Source: Clostridia bacterium
GTDB lineage: Bacteria; Bacillota; Clostridia; Oscillospirales; Acutalibacteraceae
DNA: 64,000 nucleotides
Assembly (NCBI GenBank): GCA_017414965.1
Contig: JAFQJL010000016.1
Coordinates: forward strand, 1 to 64,000
Reading direction: 5' to 3'
The notes under the pieces are model-generated. The model did no database searches. It was not told the DNA's origin and saw only the letters and a program-made list of their open reading frames with translations. Below, piece after piece: positions 8,857-16,622 of the stretch (its first letter is position 1; every line of letters starts with the position of its first letter). The position numbers were made by a program, and so were the translations under genes.

Positions 8857-9774
8857 TTACAGAACCGAGGTGATATCTTCCTTCATTCGAATAGCCTCGC
8901 GGCGAGCCGCGCCGGCGTAATCCTCCGGTGCGCAGTTTTCTTCCTTCTGCCACGCACACAGAATGCCGCGCGAGGAGTTGATGATCGCACCGAGACCGTC
9001 CTTGTCAAACGCGCCGGCCACATCCTTGGCACCGCCGCCCTGCGCGCCGTAGCCGGGCACGAGGAAATACGTATGCGGCAACGCCGCGCGCAGTTCGGAC
9101 AACTGCTCCGGATAAGTCGCACCGACCACCGCGCCAACGCCCGAATAGCCGTATTTACCCATCAATTCCTTGCCCCATTCCTCGCAGTTGTCGCCCATCG
9201 TGCGATAGACGCTTTTGCCGTCAATCGTACGGTCTTGCAACTCGCCCGAGGACGGATTGGAGGTCTTGACCAACACAAACATACCGGCATCCTGCTCCTG
9301 ACAAACCTTGAGCATCGGGCGAATGCCGTCCGAGCCAAGATAACCGTTGACCGTCAGCGCGTCGCCACCAAATGCGGTGAGCATTTGACTACCGACCGCC
9401 GTCTGTCCGAGGTAGGCGGTCGCATACGCCTCCATGGTGGTGCCGATGTCGTTCCGCTTGCCGTCGGTGATGACGAACATGCCTTTTTCCTTGGCGTAAG
9501 CAATGGTTTCTACCAGCGTTTTGACGCCCGGCCAGCCGTACATTTCATAATACGCCGCCTGCGGTTTGACCGCCGGCACGACGTCGCACAGCGCGTCGAT
9601 CAAGCCTTTGTTATAAGTAAGGATCGCGGCCGCTGCACCCTCCAGCGTCTCGCCGTACTCGGCAAACGCCGCCTCACGAATATACGCCGGAATATACGAC
9701 AATTTCGGATCCAAACCGGCGACCGTCGGGTTGCCGGTGCGGCGGATGCCTTCAATCATTCTATCTAAACTCAT
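8857..9774 (-). CDS. pyrF: Orotidine 5'-phosphate decarboxylase (type 2)
   Basis: Converts OMP to UMP, the last step of the pathway. It is 305 residues and belongs to the longer subfamily 2 (TIGR02127), marked by the active-site segment ITDGKRNDIGTT (about 98-109) instead of the DLKFHDI motif of the short type, and by VAGLDPKL near the N-terminus. A phosphate-binding VPGYGAQGGG loop lies near residue 225. The start codon overlaps the pyrC stop by four bases (ATGA), so translation is coupled. Confidence 0.95.
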   Translation of the reverse strand: MSLDRMIEGIRRTGNPTVAGLDPKLSYIPAYIREAAFAEYGETLEGAAAAILTYNKGLIDALCDVVPAVKPQAAYYEMYGWPGVKTLVETIAYAKEKGMFVITDGKRNDIGTTMEAYATAYLGQTAVGSQMLTAFGGDALTVNGYLGSDGIRPMLKVCQEQDAGMFVLVKTSNPSSGELQDRTIDGKSVYRTMGDNCEEWGKELMGKYGYSGVGAVVGATYPEQLSELRAALPHTYFLVPGYGAQGGGAKDVAGAFDKDGLGAIINSSRGILCAWQKEENCAPEDYAGAARREAIRMKEDITSVL

Positions 9775-11054
9775 ACGTTTTCCTCTCCTAACTCATAAAC
9801 GATTTTGCCGCGGCAGACCGTGGCCATCACACGACCGGTAAAGCGCCGGCCGGCATACGGGGTGTTTTTGGATTTGCTATGGAGCTTGTCCGGTTCCACC
9901 GTCCAAGCCGCCAGCGGATCAAACAACACCAGATCCGCCGGCTCGCCGACCGCGATGCGTCCGCCGCGTACGCCCAGCAGTTTGGCAGGCGTGGTGGACA
10001 TCATTTCGATCAAGCGCGGAAGTGTGATATGACCGGGACCGACCAGATAGGTCAGGCTCGCCGCCAGCGACGTTTCTAAACCGATCACACCGTTGGGGGC
10101 GGTTTCGAAATCCGCCTTTTCTTCAGCGGCGTGCGGTGCGTGATCGGTGGCGATCGCATCGATCGTTCCGTCCTTGATGCCTTCGATGATCGCCTCGACG
10201 TCCGCTGCCGTACGAAGCGGCGGACTCATGCGATAATCGGCATCCCGACTCATCAGCAATTCCTCGGTCAATGAGAAATAGTGTGGCGCCGTTTCGCAGG
10301 TGACCGGTGCACCGCGCCGTTTCGCGTCGCGGATGATCGCCACGCTACCGGCGGTACTGACGTGGCAGATATGCACCGGCAGATTCTCCGCCACCGCGAT
10401 CGCAACCTCCCGTGCGACCGCCACGTCCTCTGCCGCACGGCAGACGCCGCGCACGCCAAGCGTTTGCGCGATCTCTCCGGCATTCATAATACCGCCACGC
10501 GTTAACGACAGATCCTCGCTGTGCGACAAGATCGGCAATCCTTCCAAACGAGCCTCCAGCATCGCCCGCTGCATCATACCGGCGGTCGGCACTGGCCGGC
10601 CGTCGTCCGACACCGCAATCGCGCCGGCCGCTTTGAGTGCGGCAAAATCGGTCTGTTCCTCGCCTTTGAGCGATCGGGTGATCGCCGCCACCGGATACAC
10701 GCGAGCGTCTGCGTGCTCCGCTTTTTGCAAGATCTCCGTGATCACCTCCGGCGAATCCGCCGCCGGTGTGGTATTGGGCATACACGCCACCGCCGTCACG
10801 CCGCCGGCCGCCGCCGCGCGACAACCGCTCAAAACATCCTCTTTATGCGTCTGACCGGGATCGCGCAAATGCACGTGCATATCCACCAAGCCGGGCGCGC
10901 AAAGCCAACCATCGGCTTGCAGGATCTGCGCATCGCCGGACGGCAGAAAATCCGCCATTTCGGTAATCACGCCATCCTCTATGAGAATATCGGTATGCGG
11001 CCGGCGTCCGATCGCCGGATCAATCACCGTCGCACCGCGAATGAGTAATTTCAT
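9771..11054 (-). CDS. pyrC: Dihydroorotase
   Basis: Zinc amidohydrolase that cyclises N-carbamoyl-aspartate to dihydroorotate. It is 427 residues, class I type. Metal ligands are visible: DMHVHLRDPG near residue 57 (HxH), the HSEDLSL and HICHVST histidines, and the ATDHAPH Asp near residue 304. ATG 11054 is chosen over longer in-frame starts because it begins the family's normal N-terminus (KLLIRGATVID) and overlaps the upstream gene's stop by four bases. It opens the pyrCFKD cluster; pyrB, pyrE and carAB are not in the window. Confidence 0.96.
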   Translation of the reverse strand: MKLLIRGATVIDPAIGRRPHTDILIEDGVITEMADFLPSGDAQILQADGWLCAPGLVDMHVHLRDPGQTHKEDVLSGCRAAAAGGVTAVACMPNTTPAADSPEVITEILQKAEHADARVYPVAAITRSLKGEEQTDFAALKAAGAIAVSDDGRPVPTAGMMQRAMLEARLEGLPILSHSEDLSLTRGGIMNAGEIAQTLGVRGVCRAAEDVAVAREVAIAVAENLPVHICHVSTAGSVAIIRDAKRRGAPVTCETAPHYFSLTEELLMSRDADYRMSPPLRTAADVEAIIEGIKDGTIDAIATDHAPHAAEEKADFETAPNGVIGLETSLAASLTYLVGPGHITLPRLIEMMSTTPAKLLGVRGGRIAVGEPADLVLFDPLAAWTVEPDKLHSKSKNTPYAGRRFTGRVMATVCRGKIVYELGEENV

Positions 11055-11842
11055 CCTCGTTTCACCGCCTTTGTATTGGTCGTAAAGCGTCCGTATTTTT
11101 CGGCTGCCTTTAATTTCTTTTCCGTGCAGGAACGCGCCAGCAGCACCACTTCCTTGCCGGTCAGATACCGCCACTGTCCCACCGGCAGAACGCCCAGCTT
11201 GACGCCGCCGACGTGGGTGCGCTTTAAGCGAATGACCTCCAGTCCAAAGGTCTCAAACATCCGTCGAATCTGGCGGTTGCGCCCCTCCCGAAGCACCACC
11301 GTTGCCACGGTGCGCTCCGGACTCTCCTCCAGCACCGAGATCTCCGCCGGCAGGGTTTTCTTGCCGTCCAACTCGATGCCGGTGGCAAACTTGTCCAACT
11401 GCTCATCGCTCAGCGTGCCGCGCAGAGTAACGCGGTACTGCTTGGGCACGTGCGTGGACGGATGCATCATCGCATTGGCGAATTCGCCGTCGTTGGTAAA
11501 GAGCAGCAAACCCTCGGAATCCTTGTCCAACCGACCGATCGGATAGACGCGTGTGCCCACGCTTTCCACCAGATCTGCCACGCATTTGCGTCCTTGCTCG
11601 TCGCTCATCGTGGTGACGTAGCCACGCGGCTTATTGAGCATTACGTACACCATTTCCTCCGGCGCAACATTTAAGCGTTTGCCGGCAACGGTGATCAGAT
11701 CCTTGTGCGGATCCGCCTTGTCGCCCAGCGACACCGGACGGCCGTTGACCTTGACCTTACCGGCCGCGATCAATTCCTCTGCCTTACGGCGAGAGGCCAT
11801 GCCGCTTGCCGCGATGATTTTTTGTAACCGTTCCTTTGCCAT
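11051..11842 (-). CDS. rluB: Ribosomal large subunit pseudouridine synthase (RluB/RsuA family)
   Basis: A 263-residue pseudouridine synthase. An S4 RNA-binding domain occupies the first 60 residues (ERLQKIIAASGMASRRKAEELI). The catalytic domain follows with the family motif GRLDKDSEGLLLFTNDG (about 105-121), where the first Asp is the nucleophile, and a LREGRNRQIRRM segment near 195. Substrate is probably 23S rRNA U2605 by analogy with B. subtilis RluB, but RsuA/RluE-type targets cannot be excluded. ATG 11842 has GGGAGGATGTT upstream; it is coupled to pyrC through an ATGA overlap. Confidence 0.9.
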   Translation of the reverse strand: MAKERLQKIIAASGMASRRKAEELIAAGKVKVNGRPVSLGDKADPHKDLITVAGKRLNVAPEEMVYVMLNKPRGYVTTMSDEQGRKCVADLVESVGTRVYPIGRLDKDSEGLLLFTNDGEFANAMMHPSTHVPKQYRVTLRGTLSDEQLDKFATGIELDGKKTLPAEISVLEESPERTVATVVLREGRNRQIRRMFETFGLEVIRLKRTHVGGVKLGVLPVGQWRYLTGKEVVLLARSCTEKKLKAAEKYGRFTTNTKAVKRG

Positions 11843-11859
11843 AACATCCTCCCAGACAA

Positions 11860-12996
11860 TTAGGGCTCTGACAACAAAGCCCGTAAACACGCGATAAACA
11901 GGCGCCAAATCCGCGTCGGCGTTTCCGCGACCGGTCGCGCCCCTGTGCCCGCCGCCGTCAAAAGCGGCGCTTCGGCGATCGGTTGACCGTTGTATTCCCA
12001 CACAACACGACCGACCGGTGTGTCCGCCGCGATTGGCGCCCACACAAACCGCGGAACGATCACCCGTGCGGTGATCGCCGAAACGGCGTCCGCCGGCACC
12101 GATACGGTCGGCGCGGTCGCCGTAAGCGACAAGCGCTCGCGCTCACCACCGCTGACCGCCACATTCGGTAACGACGGCACGGTCAGGTGACAATCGGTCA
12201 TTTGGGCAAAGCCGGCTTCGTACAACGCGATGTGGTCGTTCCAATAATCGCCGCCGTTTAAGGTGACACAGATCAGCGTAGCGTGACCCTGCTGTGCCGC
12301 CGACACCAGACAGCGACCGGATTTTTTGGTGTATCCGTTTTTCATCCCGATACACGCATCGTATAATTTGAGCAATTTGTTGTGGTTGACCACGGTGGTC
12401 TCCACGCTGTTGATCGCGATCGTCGCTTGTGTTTGACGACAGACTGCCGCCAAGCGTTCGTTTTTCAAAACCTCGCCTGCCAAAAGCGCCATATCGTAAG
12501 CGGTAGAGTGGTGGTCGCCCTCGTCCAAGCCGGATGGCGTAACAAACAACGAATTCGTCATACCGATCGCCGCGGCGCGGCGATTCATTTCGTCGGCAAA
12601 CGCCGACAGACTGCCGGACACCAAAAACGCGATCACGTTGGCGGCGTCGTTGCCGGATGCGAGCAGCAATCCGGTCACCAGATCCGCCACCGTCAGCCGA
12701 TCGCCGGCCGCCAGATACAAGGAAGTGCCCTCTACCGGCACCGCGCCCGCCGGCACGGTGATAGTGGCATCCCAGTCCAACCGCTCGGCCGCGAGAAGCG
12801 CGGTCATCAGCTTGGTCGTACTGGCCATCGCGCGCGGGGTGTGTGCATCTTTTTCGATCAGTACCTCGCCGGTCGTTGCGTCCATCACGATCGCCGATCG
12901 CGACGAAACCGCGGTCTCAGCCGCGCACGGCATTACCAAACATACACACCAAATCACGCTCGCCAGACAGAGCGCCGCCCATTTCTTATACAACAT
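11860..12996 (-). CDS. dacF: D-alanyl-D-alanine carboxypeptidase (S11, DacF/PBP5-like)
   Basis: A secreted DD-carboxypeptidase that trims peptidoglycan pentapeptides. It has a signal peptide in the first 26 residues (hydrophobic core then PCAAET), the active-site S59-T-T-K62 in MASTTKLMT, the SGN triad in LLASGNDAAN, and KSG in the third motif (KKSGRCLV, usually KTG). A C-terminal PBP5-type beta domain follows. ATG 12996 is preferred over the GTG six bases upstream because of the GGGTAG spacing. DacF assignment rests on the adjacent gerW-like sporulation gene; a vegetative DacA role is also possible. Confidence 0.85.
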   Translation of the reverse strand: MLYKKWAALCLASVIWCVCLVMPCAAETAVSSRSAIVMDATTGEVLIEKDAHTPRAMASTTKLMTALLAAERLDWDATITVPAGAVPVEGTSLYLAAGDRLTVADLVTGLLLASGNDAANVIAFLVSGSLSAFADEMNRRAAAIGMTNSLFVTPSGLDEGDHHSTAYDMALLAGEVLKNERLAAVCRQTQATIAINSVETTVVNHNKLLKLYDACIGMKNGYTKKSGRCLVSAAQQGHATLICVTLNGGDYWNDHIALYEAGFAQMTDCHLTVPSLPNVAVSGGERERLSLTATAPTVSVPADAVSAITARVIVPRFVWAPIAADTPVGRVVWEYNGQPIAEAPLLTAAGTGARPVAETPTRIWRLFIACLRALLSEP

Positions 12997-13044
12997 TACC
13001 ACCTACCCAAACACAAGGTATGCGGGCAGATGGTAAGAAATGTC

Positions 13045-13443
13045 TTATTCCGTTTCGGCCGCGTTTTTAGACACCACGTCCGATACAATATTGCTGACGG
13101 TATCCGCCACTTTGTCCACGGTCGTGGGGATCATGCTGAGCGCCACGTCCAACGTATTCGGGCGATCCTGCACCGGCATGACGCGCACCTCGCCGTTCTT
13201 GACGACCAAAAACGCCACCGGTACCACGTTGACACCCGCACCGCTGCCGCCGCCGAAATGTTCGCCGGCTGTTTTGGTCGGCAGATCCGCACCGCCGCCC
13301 ACAAAACCGTAGCTGATGCGGGAAACCGGCACCACGGTCACACCGTCTAATGTCATCGGCGTGCCGATCACGGTATCCGCGCTGACCATATTGCGCACCT
13401 TTTCCAACGAAACGCCCAATACATCTTGCACATTCTTACTCAT
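13045..13443 (-). CDS. ytfJ: GerW family sporulation protein (YtfJ), copy 1
   Basis: A 132-residue GerW/YtfJ-type protein; in B. subtilis this family is made in the forespore and affects spore germination. Family hallmarks are VIGTPMTLDGVTVVPVSR followed by the glycine-rich SYGFVGGGADL and a second strand VNVVPVAFLVVKNG. This copy keeps the extra glycine insert EHFGGGSGAGV typical of the longer form. It sits 4 bases after scpB and 48 bases before dacF. A second, divergent GerW is encoded at 44507-44905, in the DUF2953 context that matches B. subtilis ytfI-ytfJ. Confidence 0.9.
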   Translation of the reverse strand: MSKNVQDVLGVSLEKVRNMVSADTVIGTPMTLDGVTVVPVSRISYGFVGGGADLPTKTAGEHFGGGSGAGVNVVPVAFLVVKNGEVRVMPVQDRPNTLDVALSMIPTTVDKVADTVSNIVSDVVSKNAAETE

Positions 13444-13447
13444 TTTG

Positions 13448-14041
13448 TCAGTCCTCCTTATCGATCAGATCTTCCAGCGTCGGTTCTGCCGGATATTCCG
13501 GCAGAGCATCGACCTCGCCCTTTTCCTCTACCGACTGCGGCAGATCGGGCAGATCCTCCAGCGATTCCATACTGAAGCACCGCAGGAAATGCTTGGTCGT
13601 GCCGTACAGCAACGGGCGGCCGGGCATTTCCAGACGGCCGCGTTCCTCGATCAGACCTTTCAGCATCAAGCCCTGCATAACCGCCGAGCAATCCACGCCG
13701 CGCACCTGCTCGATACGCGAGCGCGTGACCGGTTGGTTGTAGGCAACGATCGCCAGCACTTCCATCGCCGCCTGCGACAGCGGCGTGTTGCGGCGCAGAT
13801 CCATCGCACGGCGCACATACGAAGCGTAGTCACGCGTGGAGCACATCTGGTAGGCATCGTCCAGCTTCACAATGGTGATGCCGCCGGCGTTCTTACGGTA
13901 ATCCTCCACAAGATCGTCCGCCACCGCTTTAATGATATTCTTTTCCATTTCCACCGCTTCGGCCAGTCGATCCAGTTCGACCGGTTCGCCGCTGGCAAAT
14001 AAGATGGCTTCAATTGCCGCTTTATACTGTTTCGCTTCCAT
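13448..14041 (-). CDS. scpB: Segregation and condensation protein B
   Basis: The winged-helix kleisin-associated subunit of the SMC-ScpAB condensin, acting in chromosome segregation. It is 197 residues; visible family segments are AIEAILFASGEPV (10-22), the EVLAIVAYNQPVTRSRIEQVRGV region (about 92-114, the ScpB signature) and the GRPLLYGTTKHFL near residue 145. An acidic tail (LPDLPQSVEEK onward) ends the protein. Its start lies 20 bases inside scpA, which implies coupled translation and stoichiometric production. Confidence 0.96.
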   Translation of the reverse strand: MEAKQYKAAIEAILFASGEPVELDRLAEAVEMEKNIIKAVADDLVEDYRKNAGGITIVKLDDAYQMCSTRDYASYVRRAMDLRRNTPLSQAAMEVLAIVAYNQPVTRSRIEQVRGVDCSAVMQGLMLKGLIEERGRLEMPGRPLLYGTTKHFLRCFSMESLEDLPDLPQSVEEKGEVDALPEYPAEPTLEDLIDKED

Positions 14042-14786
14042 CTGTCGCTGTTACCTCCATTTCCCATTCGTCGCCTTCGTGGTACTCGCCCACCATATTG
14101 ACTTCCATCGATTCGCCGGCACCGCTGACGTGTACCCGTTTGACCTTGATCAGTTCCAGCAGAGCCAAGAACGTGGCGACCATTTCGGATTTGCTTTCCG
14201 CCCGTTCAAACAACGAGCGGTATTTTAAGCGTTTCTTTTGATACAAGTGCCGCAGCACATACGTGATTCGCGACGAGACCGACACGATCTTACGCGTCAC
14301 AATGTTGCGAATGGATTGCTCCGGCGGCGGAAGCTCCACACGCTTCCGTCCGGCCGCCGCCAACAACGCCTCCAGCATCGTCTCCGGCGGATGCACGCGA
14401 CGGTAGGTTTGATCCGGCTCGATCTCCTCCGACTCGCGCACAAACAGATCCGCGCCCACGTTTCGCGCCGCCAGCAGCCGCGCGCATTCCTTACATAACT
14501 GGTAGCTGATGAGTTCCTCCGATAACGCCAATTTGAGTTGCTCAGTCTCCTCGTGCTTGGGAAGCAGCATCGTGGACTTGATATACACCAAGCGTGCCGC
14601 CATATCCAAAAACTCGCTGGCAACCTCCATATTGACCTGCTGCATCATACGGATGGTATCCATATACTGCTGCAACAGTTCCGCGATCGGAATGTCGTAA
14701 ATATTCAGTTTGTTTTTCTGCACCAACGTCAGAAGCAGGTCAAGTGGCCCTTCAAAGTTAGGCAGTTTGTACGAGATGGCTTCCAT
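14022..14786 (-). CDS. scpA: Segregation and condensation protein A (kleisin)
   Basis: A 254-residue kleisin that bridges the SMC heads. The N-terminal signature FEGPLDLLLTLVQKNKLNIYDIPIAEL (about 9-35) is well preserved, followed by the LDMAARLVYIKSTMLLP helix (about 63-79); the C-terminal winged helix (VVATFLALLELIKVKRV) is present. It follows the M50 protease by 18 bases and overlaps scpB by 20 bases. Confidence 0.96.
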   Translation of the reverse strand: MEAISYKLPNFEGPLDLLLTLVQKNKLNIYDIPIAELLQQYMDTIRMMQQVNMEVASEFLDMAARLVYIKSTMLLPKHEETEQLKLALSEELISYQLCKECARLLAARNVGADLFVRESEEIEPDQTYRRVHPPETMLEALLAAAGRKRVELPPPEQSIRNIVTRKIVSVSSRITYVLRHLYQKKRLKYRSLFERAESKSEMVATFLALLELIKVKRVHVSGAGESMEVNMVGEYHEGDEWEMEVTATDGSETV

Positions 14787-14804
14787 AAGGGAACGTTCTC
14801 CTTA

Positions 14805-15524
14805 TCAAAACATATTCGGCAGACCGATCAGCAGGCACAACACGCCGCCGATCCCGTGCCGCAAAAAATCCAGCGGCACATCCAGCACACCGGTAAACAG
14901 CAAAACAAAAATACCCATCGTGATGTAGCGGCTGTACCGTTCCATTGAAAAGATCCATTTATCCGGCAGAAACACCGAAAAGATGCGCGATCCGTCCAGC
15001 GGCGGAATGGGCAGTAAATTGAACACCGCCAAGCCAATGTTGATGCCGGCAAAGATCTCCACAAAAATCAAGTAGAGGTACTGCGTCAGCTCCGAATCTA
15101 TATACACATAGCCGCCGTTTAGCAGGATATCTCCACCGGTAACCAACAGCGCCAGCCGAAAAACAAGGAGCGACACAAACGCCATCAGCAGATTGGAAAG
15201 CGGACCGGCCAGCGCCGTCAGCGCCATGCCGCCCTTCGGCGCCATTTTGCGAAAATTTCGCGGATCGACCGGCACCGGCCTGGCGTAACCAAAGCCGCAC
15301 AGCACCAGCATCAGCGCACCGATCGGATCCAGATGTGCTTTGGGATTGATGGTCAGCCGCCCGTACATCCGCGGGGTGTAATCCCCCAGCCACGTTGCCA
15401 CGGCGGCGTGTGCACACTCGTGCACCGGCAGCATCACAAAAATCAGCACCGCATAGGAAACGAGCATCAACACAATATTCAAAACAGAGAGGTCTCCGCC
15501 CGATCGTAACAAGGAATACAGCAT
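14805..15524 (-). CDS. Site-2 protease family (M50) membrane metalloprotease
   Basis: A 239-residue polytopic membrane zinc protease. The HExxH motif is HECAH (about 34-38) inside the second hydrophobic segment, and the third-ligand motif is NLLPIPPLDGSRI (about 173-185). It lacks a PDZ domain and CBS domains, so it is the short YwhC/Rip3-like type often found beside scpAB in Clostridia; it is not RseP. Substrates unknown. It is the first gene of the long leftward operon, with its promoter at 15577-15605. Confidence 0.9.
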   Translation of the reverse strand: MLYSLLRSGGDLSVLNIVLMLVSYAVLIFVMLPVHECAHAAVATWLGDYTPRMYGRLTINPKAHLDPIGALMLVLCGFGYARPVPVDPRNFRKMAPKGGMALTALAGPLSNLLMAFVSLLVFRLALLVTGGDILLNGGYVYIDSELTQYLYLIFVEIFAGINIGLAVFNLLPIPPLDGSRIFSVFLPDKWIFSMERYSRYITMGIFVLLFTGVLDVPLDFLRHGIGGVLCLLIGLPNMF

Positions 15525-15576
15525 ACCGTTCTCCCATCCGTCACTCGTTAATGGATAGTTTTGTCCAATTTAAAAC

Positions 15577-15605
15577 ATTATAATATAAATTTTAAAAAAG
15601 TACAA
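15577..15605 (-). promoter_or_regulatory. Sigma-A promoter of the M50-scpAB-...-pyr-addB run
   Basis: Minus strand: TTGTAC (15600-15605), 17-base spacer, TATAAT (15577-15582), in an AT-rich intergenic region. No terminator is visible between here and 2569, so this could drive up to fourteen genes. Confidence 0.75.
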
Positions 15606-15698
15606 GTCTAAAAGCAAGAGAATTTTGCATTCCTTTGCAAAAGTTTGAGTGTTTTTTTCGCGGAATAAAAATTATTGTGAGAAAATTCAAAAAAATGC

Positions 15699-15727
15699 TT
15701 GATTTTCCCGCAAGCTTCTGTTACAAT
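15699..15727 (+). promoter_or_regulatory. Sigma-A promoter for rpmB
   Basis: TTGATT (15699-15704), 17-base spacer, TACAAT (15722-15727), about 50 bases before the start codon. Confidence 0.7.
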
Positions 15728-15779
15728 AATTCACGATGTCTATTTAGATATGCCCGATTGCAAGGAGGTGCCGTATACC

Positions 15780-15968
15780 ATGGCCAAATGTGATATTTGC
15801 GGTAAGAGTGTTGCTTTCTCGATGCAGGTGTCTCACTCGCACAGACGTAGCAACCGTACCTGGAAGCCGAACATCAAGCGTGTGAAAGCGATTGTCAACG
15901 GTTCGCCGAAGCGTGTTTACGCTTGCTCCCGTTGCCTGCGCTCCGGTAAAGTTACCCGCGCCATCTGA
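15780..15968 (+). CDS. rpmB: 50S ribosomal protein L28
   Basis: A 62-residue ribosomal protein with a zinc ribbon: CDIC (4-7) and CSRC (about 49-52). ATG 15780 is selected by the CAAGGAGGTG ribosome binding site; upstream in-frame starts would add a non-homologous tail and precede the promoter's transcript start. Monocistronic, with its own promoter and terminator. Confidence 0.97.
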   Translation: MAKCDICGKSVAFSMQVSHSHRRSNRTWKPNIKRVKAIVNGSPKRVYACSRCLRSGKVTRAI

Positions 15969-15992
15969 TAGGATACTTGTCAGAACAGACAA

Positions 15993-16026
15993 AACGGTGT
16001 GATCGTACGATCACACCGTTTTTTCG
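15993..16026 (+). terminator. rpmB terminator
   Basis: Perfect 13-bp palindrome AACGGTGTGATCG with its complement (15993-16020), then TTTTTTCG. Confidence 0.92.
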
Positions 16027-16131
16027 TTTTTACAAATCGTTCACAATCATTTCCCACATCGTTTACAAACGCGTTTTTGGATTCGTGTATACTAAAATCG
16101 TAATTCAAAGCGAAAAAGGAGAACGGAAACG

Positions 16132-16587
16132 ATGGTCGAATGGATTCGCATCGAAACCGAAGATTCTGCTGTCACCAAAATGATAGCGGAAATTCTAAAT
16201 AAAGCCGGCGTGGTCGCGCAGGCAGACACGCCCACACCGGACGCGATCCCTTGCTTGATCATCCGCAACGAAGCAAAACCGGAGGCTCGGCACCTGCACA
16301 TGGGGCGCTTGACCTTGGATCTGGACAACGTCACCGGCGTGTTGGAGGACGGCAGCCTCCTGCATTTTACGCCCATAGAGTTTGCGGTTTTGCGCTATCT
16401 TCTGCAAAATCGGCACCGCGCCGTTTCGCGCGACGAGCTGTTGCCGGCTGTTTGGGGATTTGAAAACGACGCCGGCACGCGTGTGGCCGACGATACCGTC
16501 AAGCGACTCCGCCGCAAGCTGACAGACACCGGCGTGTGCATCGAAACCGTCTGGGGCTTCGGCTTCAAAGTGACCGAAAACATATAA
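16132..16587 (+). CDS. Orphan OmpR-type winged-helix DNA-binding protein without a receiver domain
   Basis: A 151-residue protein. The C-terminal part (about 57-150) is a complete OmpR/PhoB winged helix: LTPIEFAVLRYLL-like recognition start (FTPIEFAVLRYLLQN), VSRDELLPAVWG and the wing segment RVADDTVKRLRRKL ending in ETVWGFGFKV. The first 55 residues are too short for a CheY-type receiver and show no phospho-acceptor LxD motif; they may be a remnant or a small sensory domain. ATG has GAAAAAGGAGAACGGAAACG upstream. It converges on the PhoR-like kinase gene across a shared terminator, so it could have arisen from the neighbouring regulator family. Target unknown. Confidence 0.85.
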   Translation: MVEWIRIETEDSAVTKMIAEILNKAGVVAQADTPTPDAIPCLIIRNEAKPEARHLHMGRLTLDLDNVTGVLEDGSLLHFTPIEFAVLRYLLQNRHRAVSRDELLPAVWGFENDAGTRVADDTVKRLRRKLTDTGVCIETVWGFGFKVTENI

Positions 16588-16590
16588 AAA

Positions 16591-16622
16591 AGCATCTCAC
16601 CGATCGGTGAGATGCTTTTTTG
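16591..16622. terminator. Bidirectional terminator
   Basis: Perfect 26-base palindrome (16591-16616, stem AGCATCTCACCGA) flanked by A and T runs, between convergent winged-helix and kinase genes. Confidence 0.93.

Noticed and set aside
7159..11054. A PyrR-type attenuator for the pyr genes
   Set aside because: The genes are packed with overlapping stops and starts; no leader or terminator/antiterminator pair is found upstream of pyrC.
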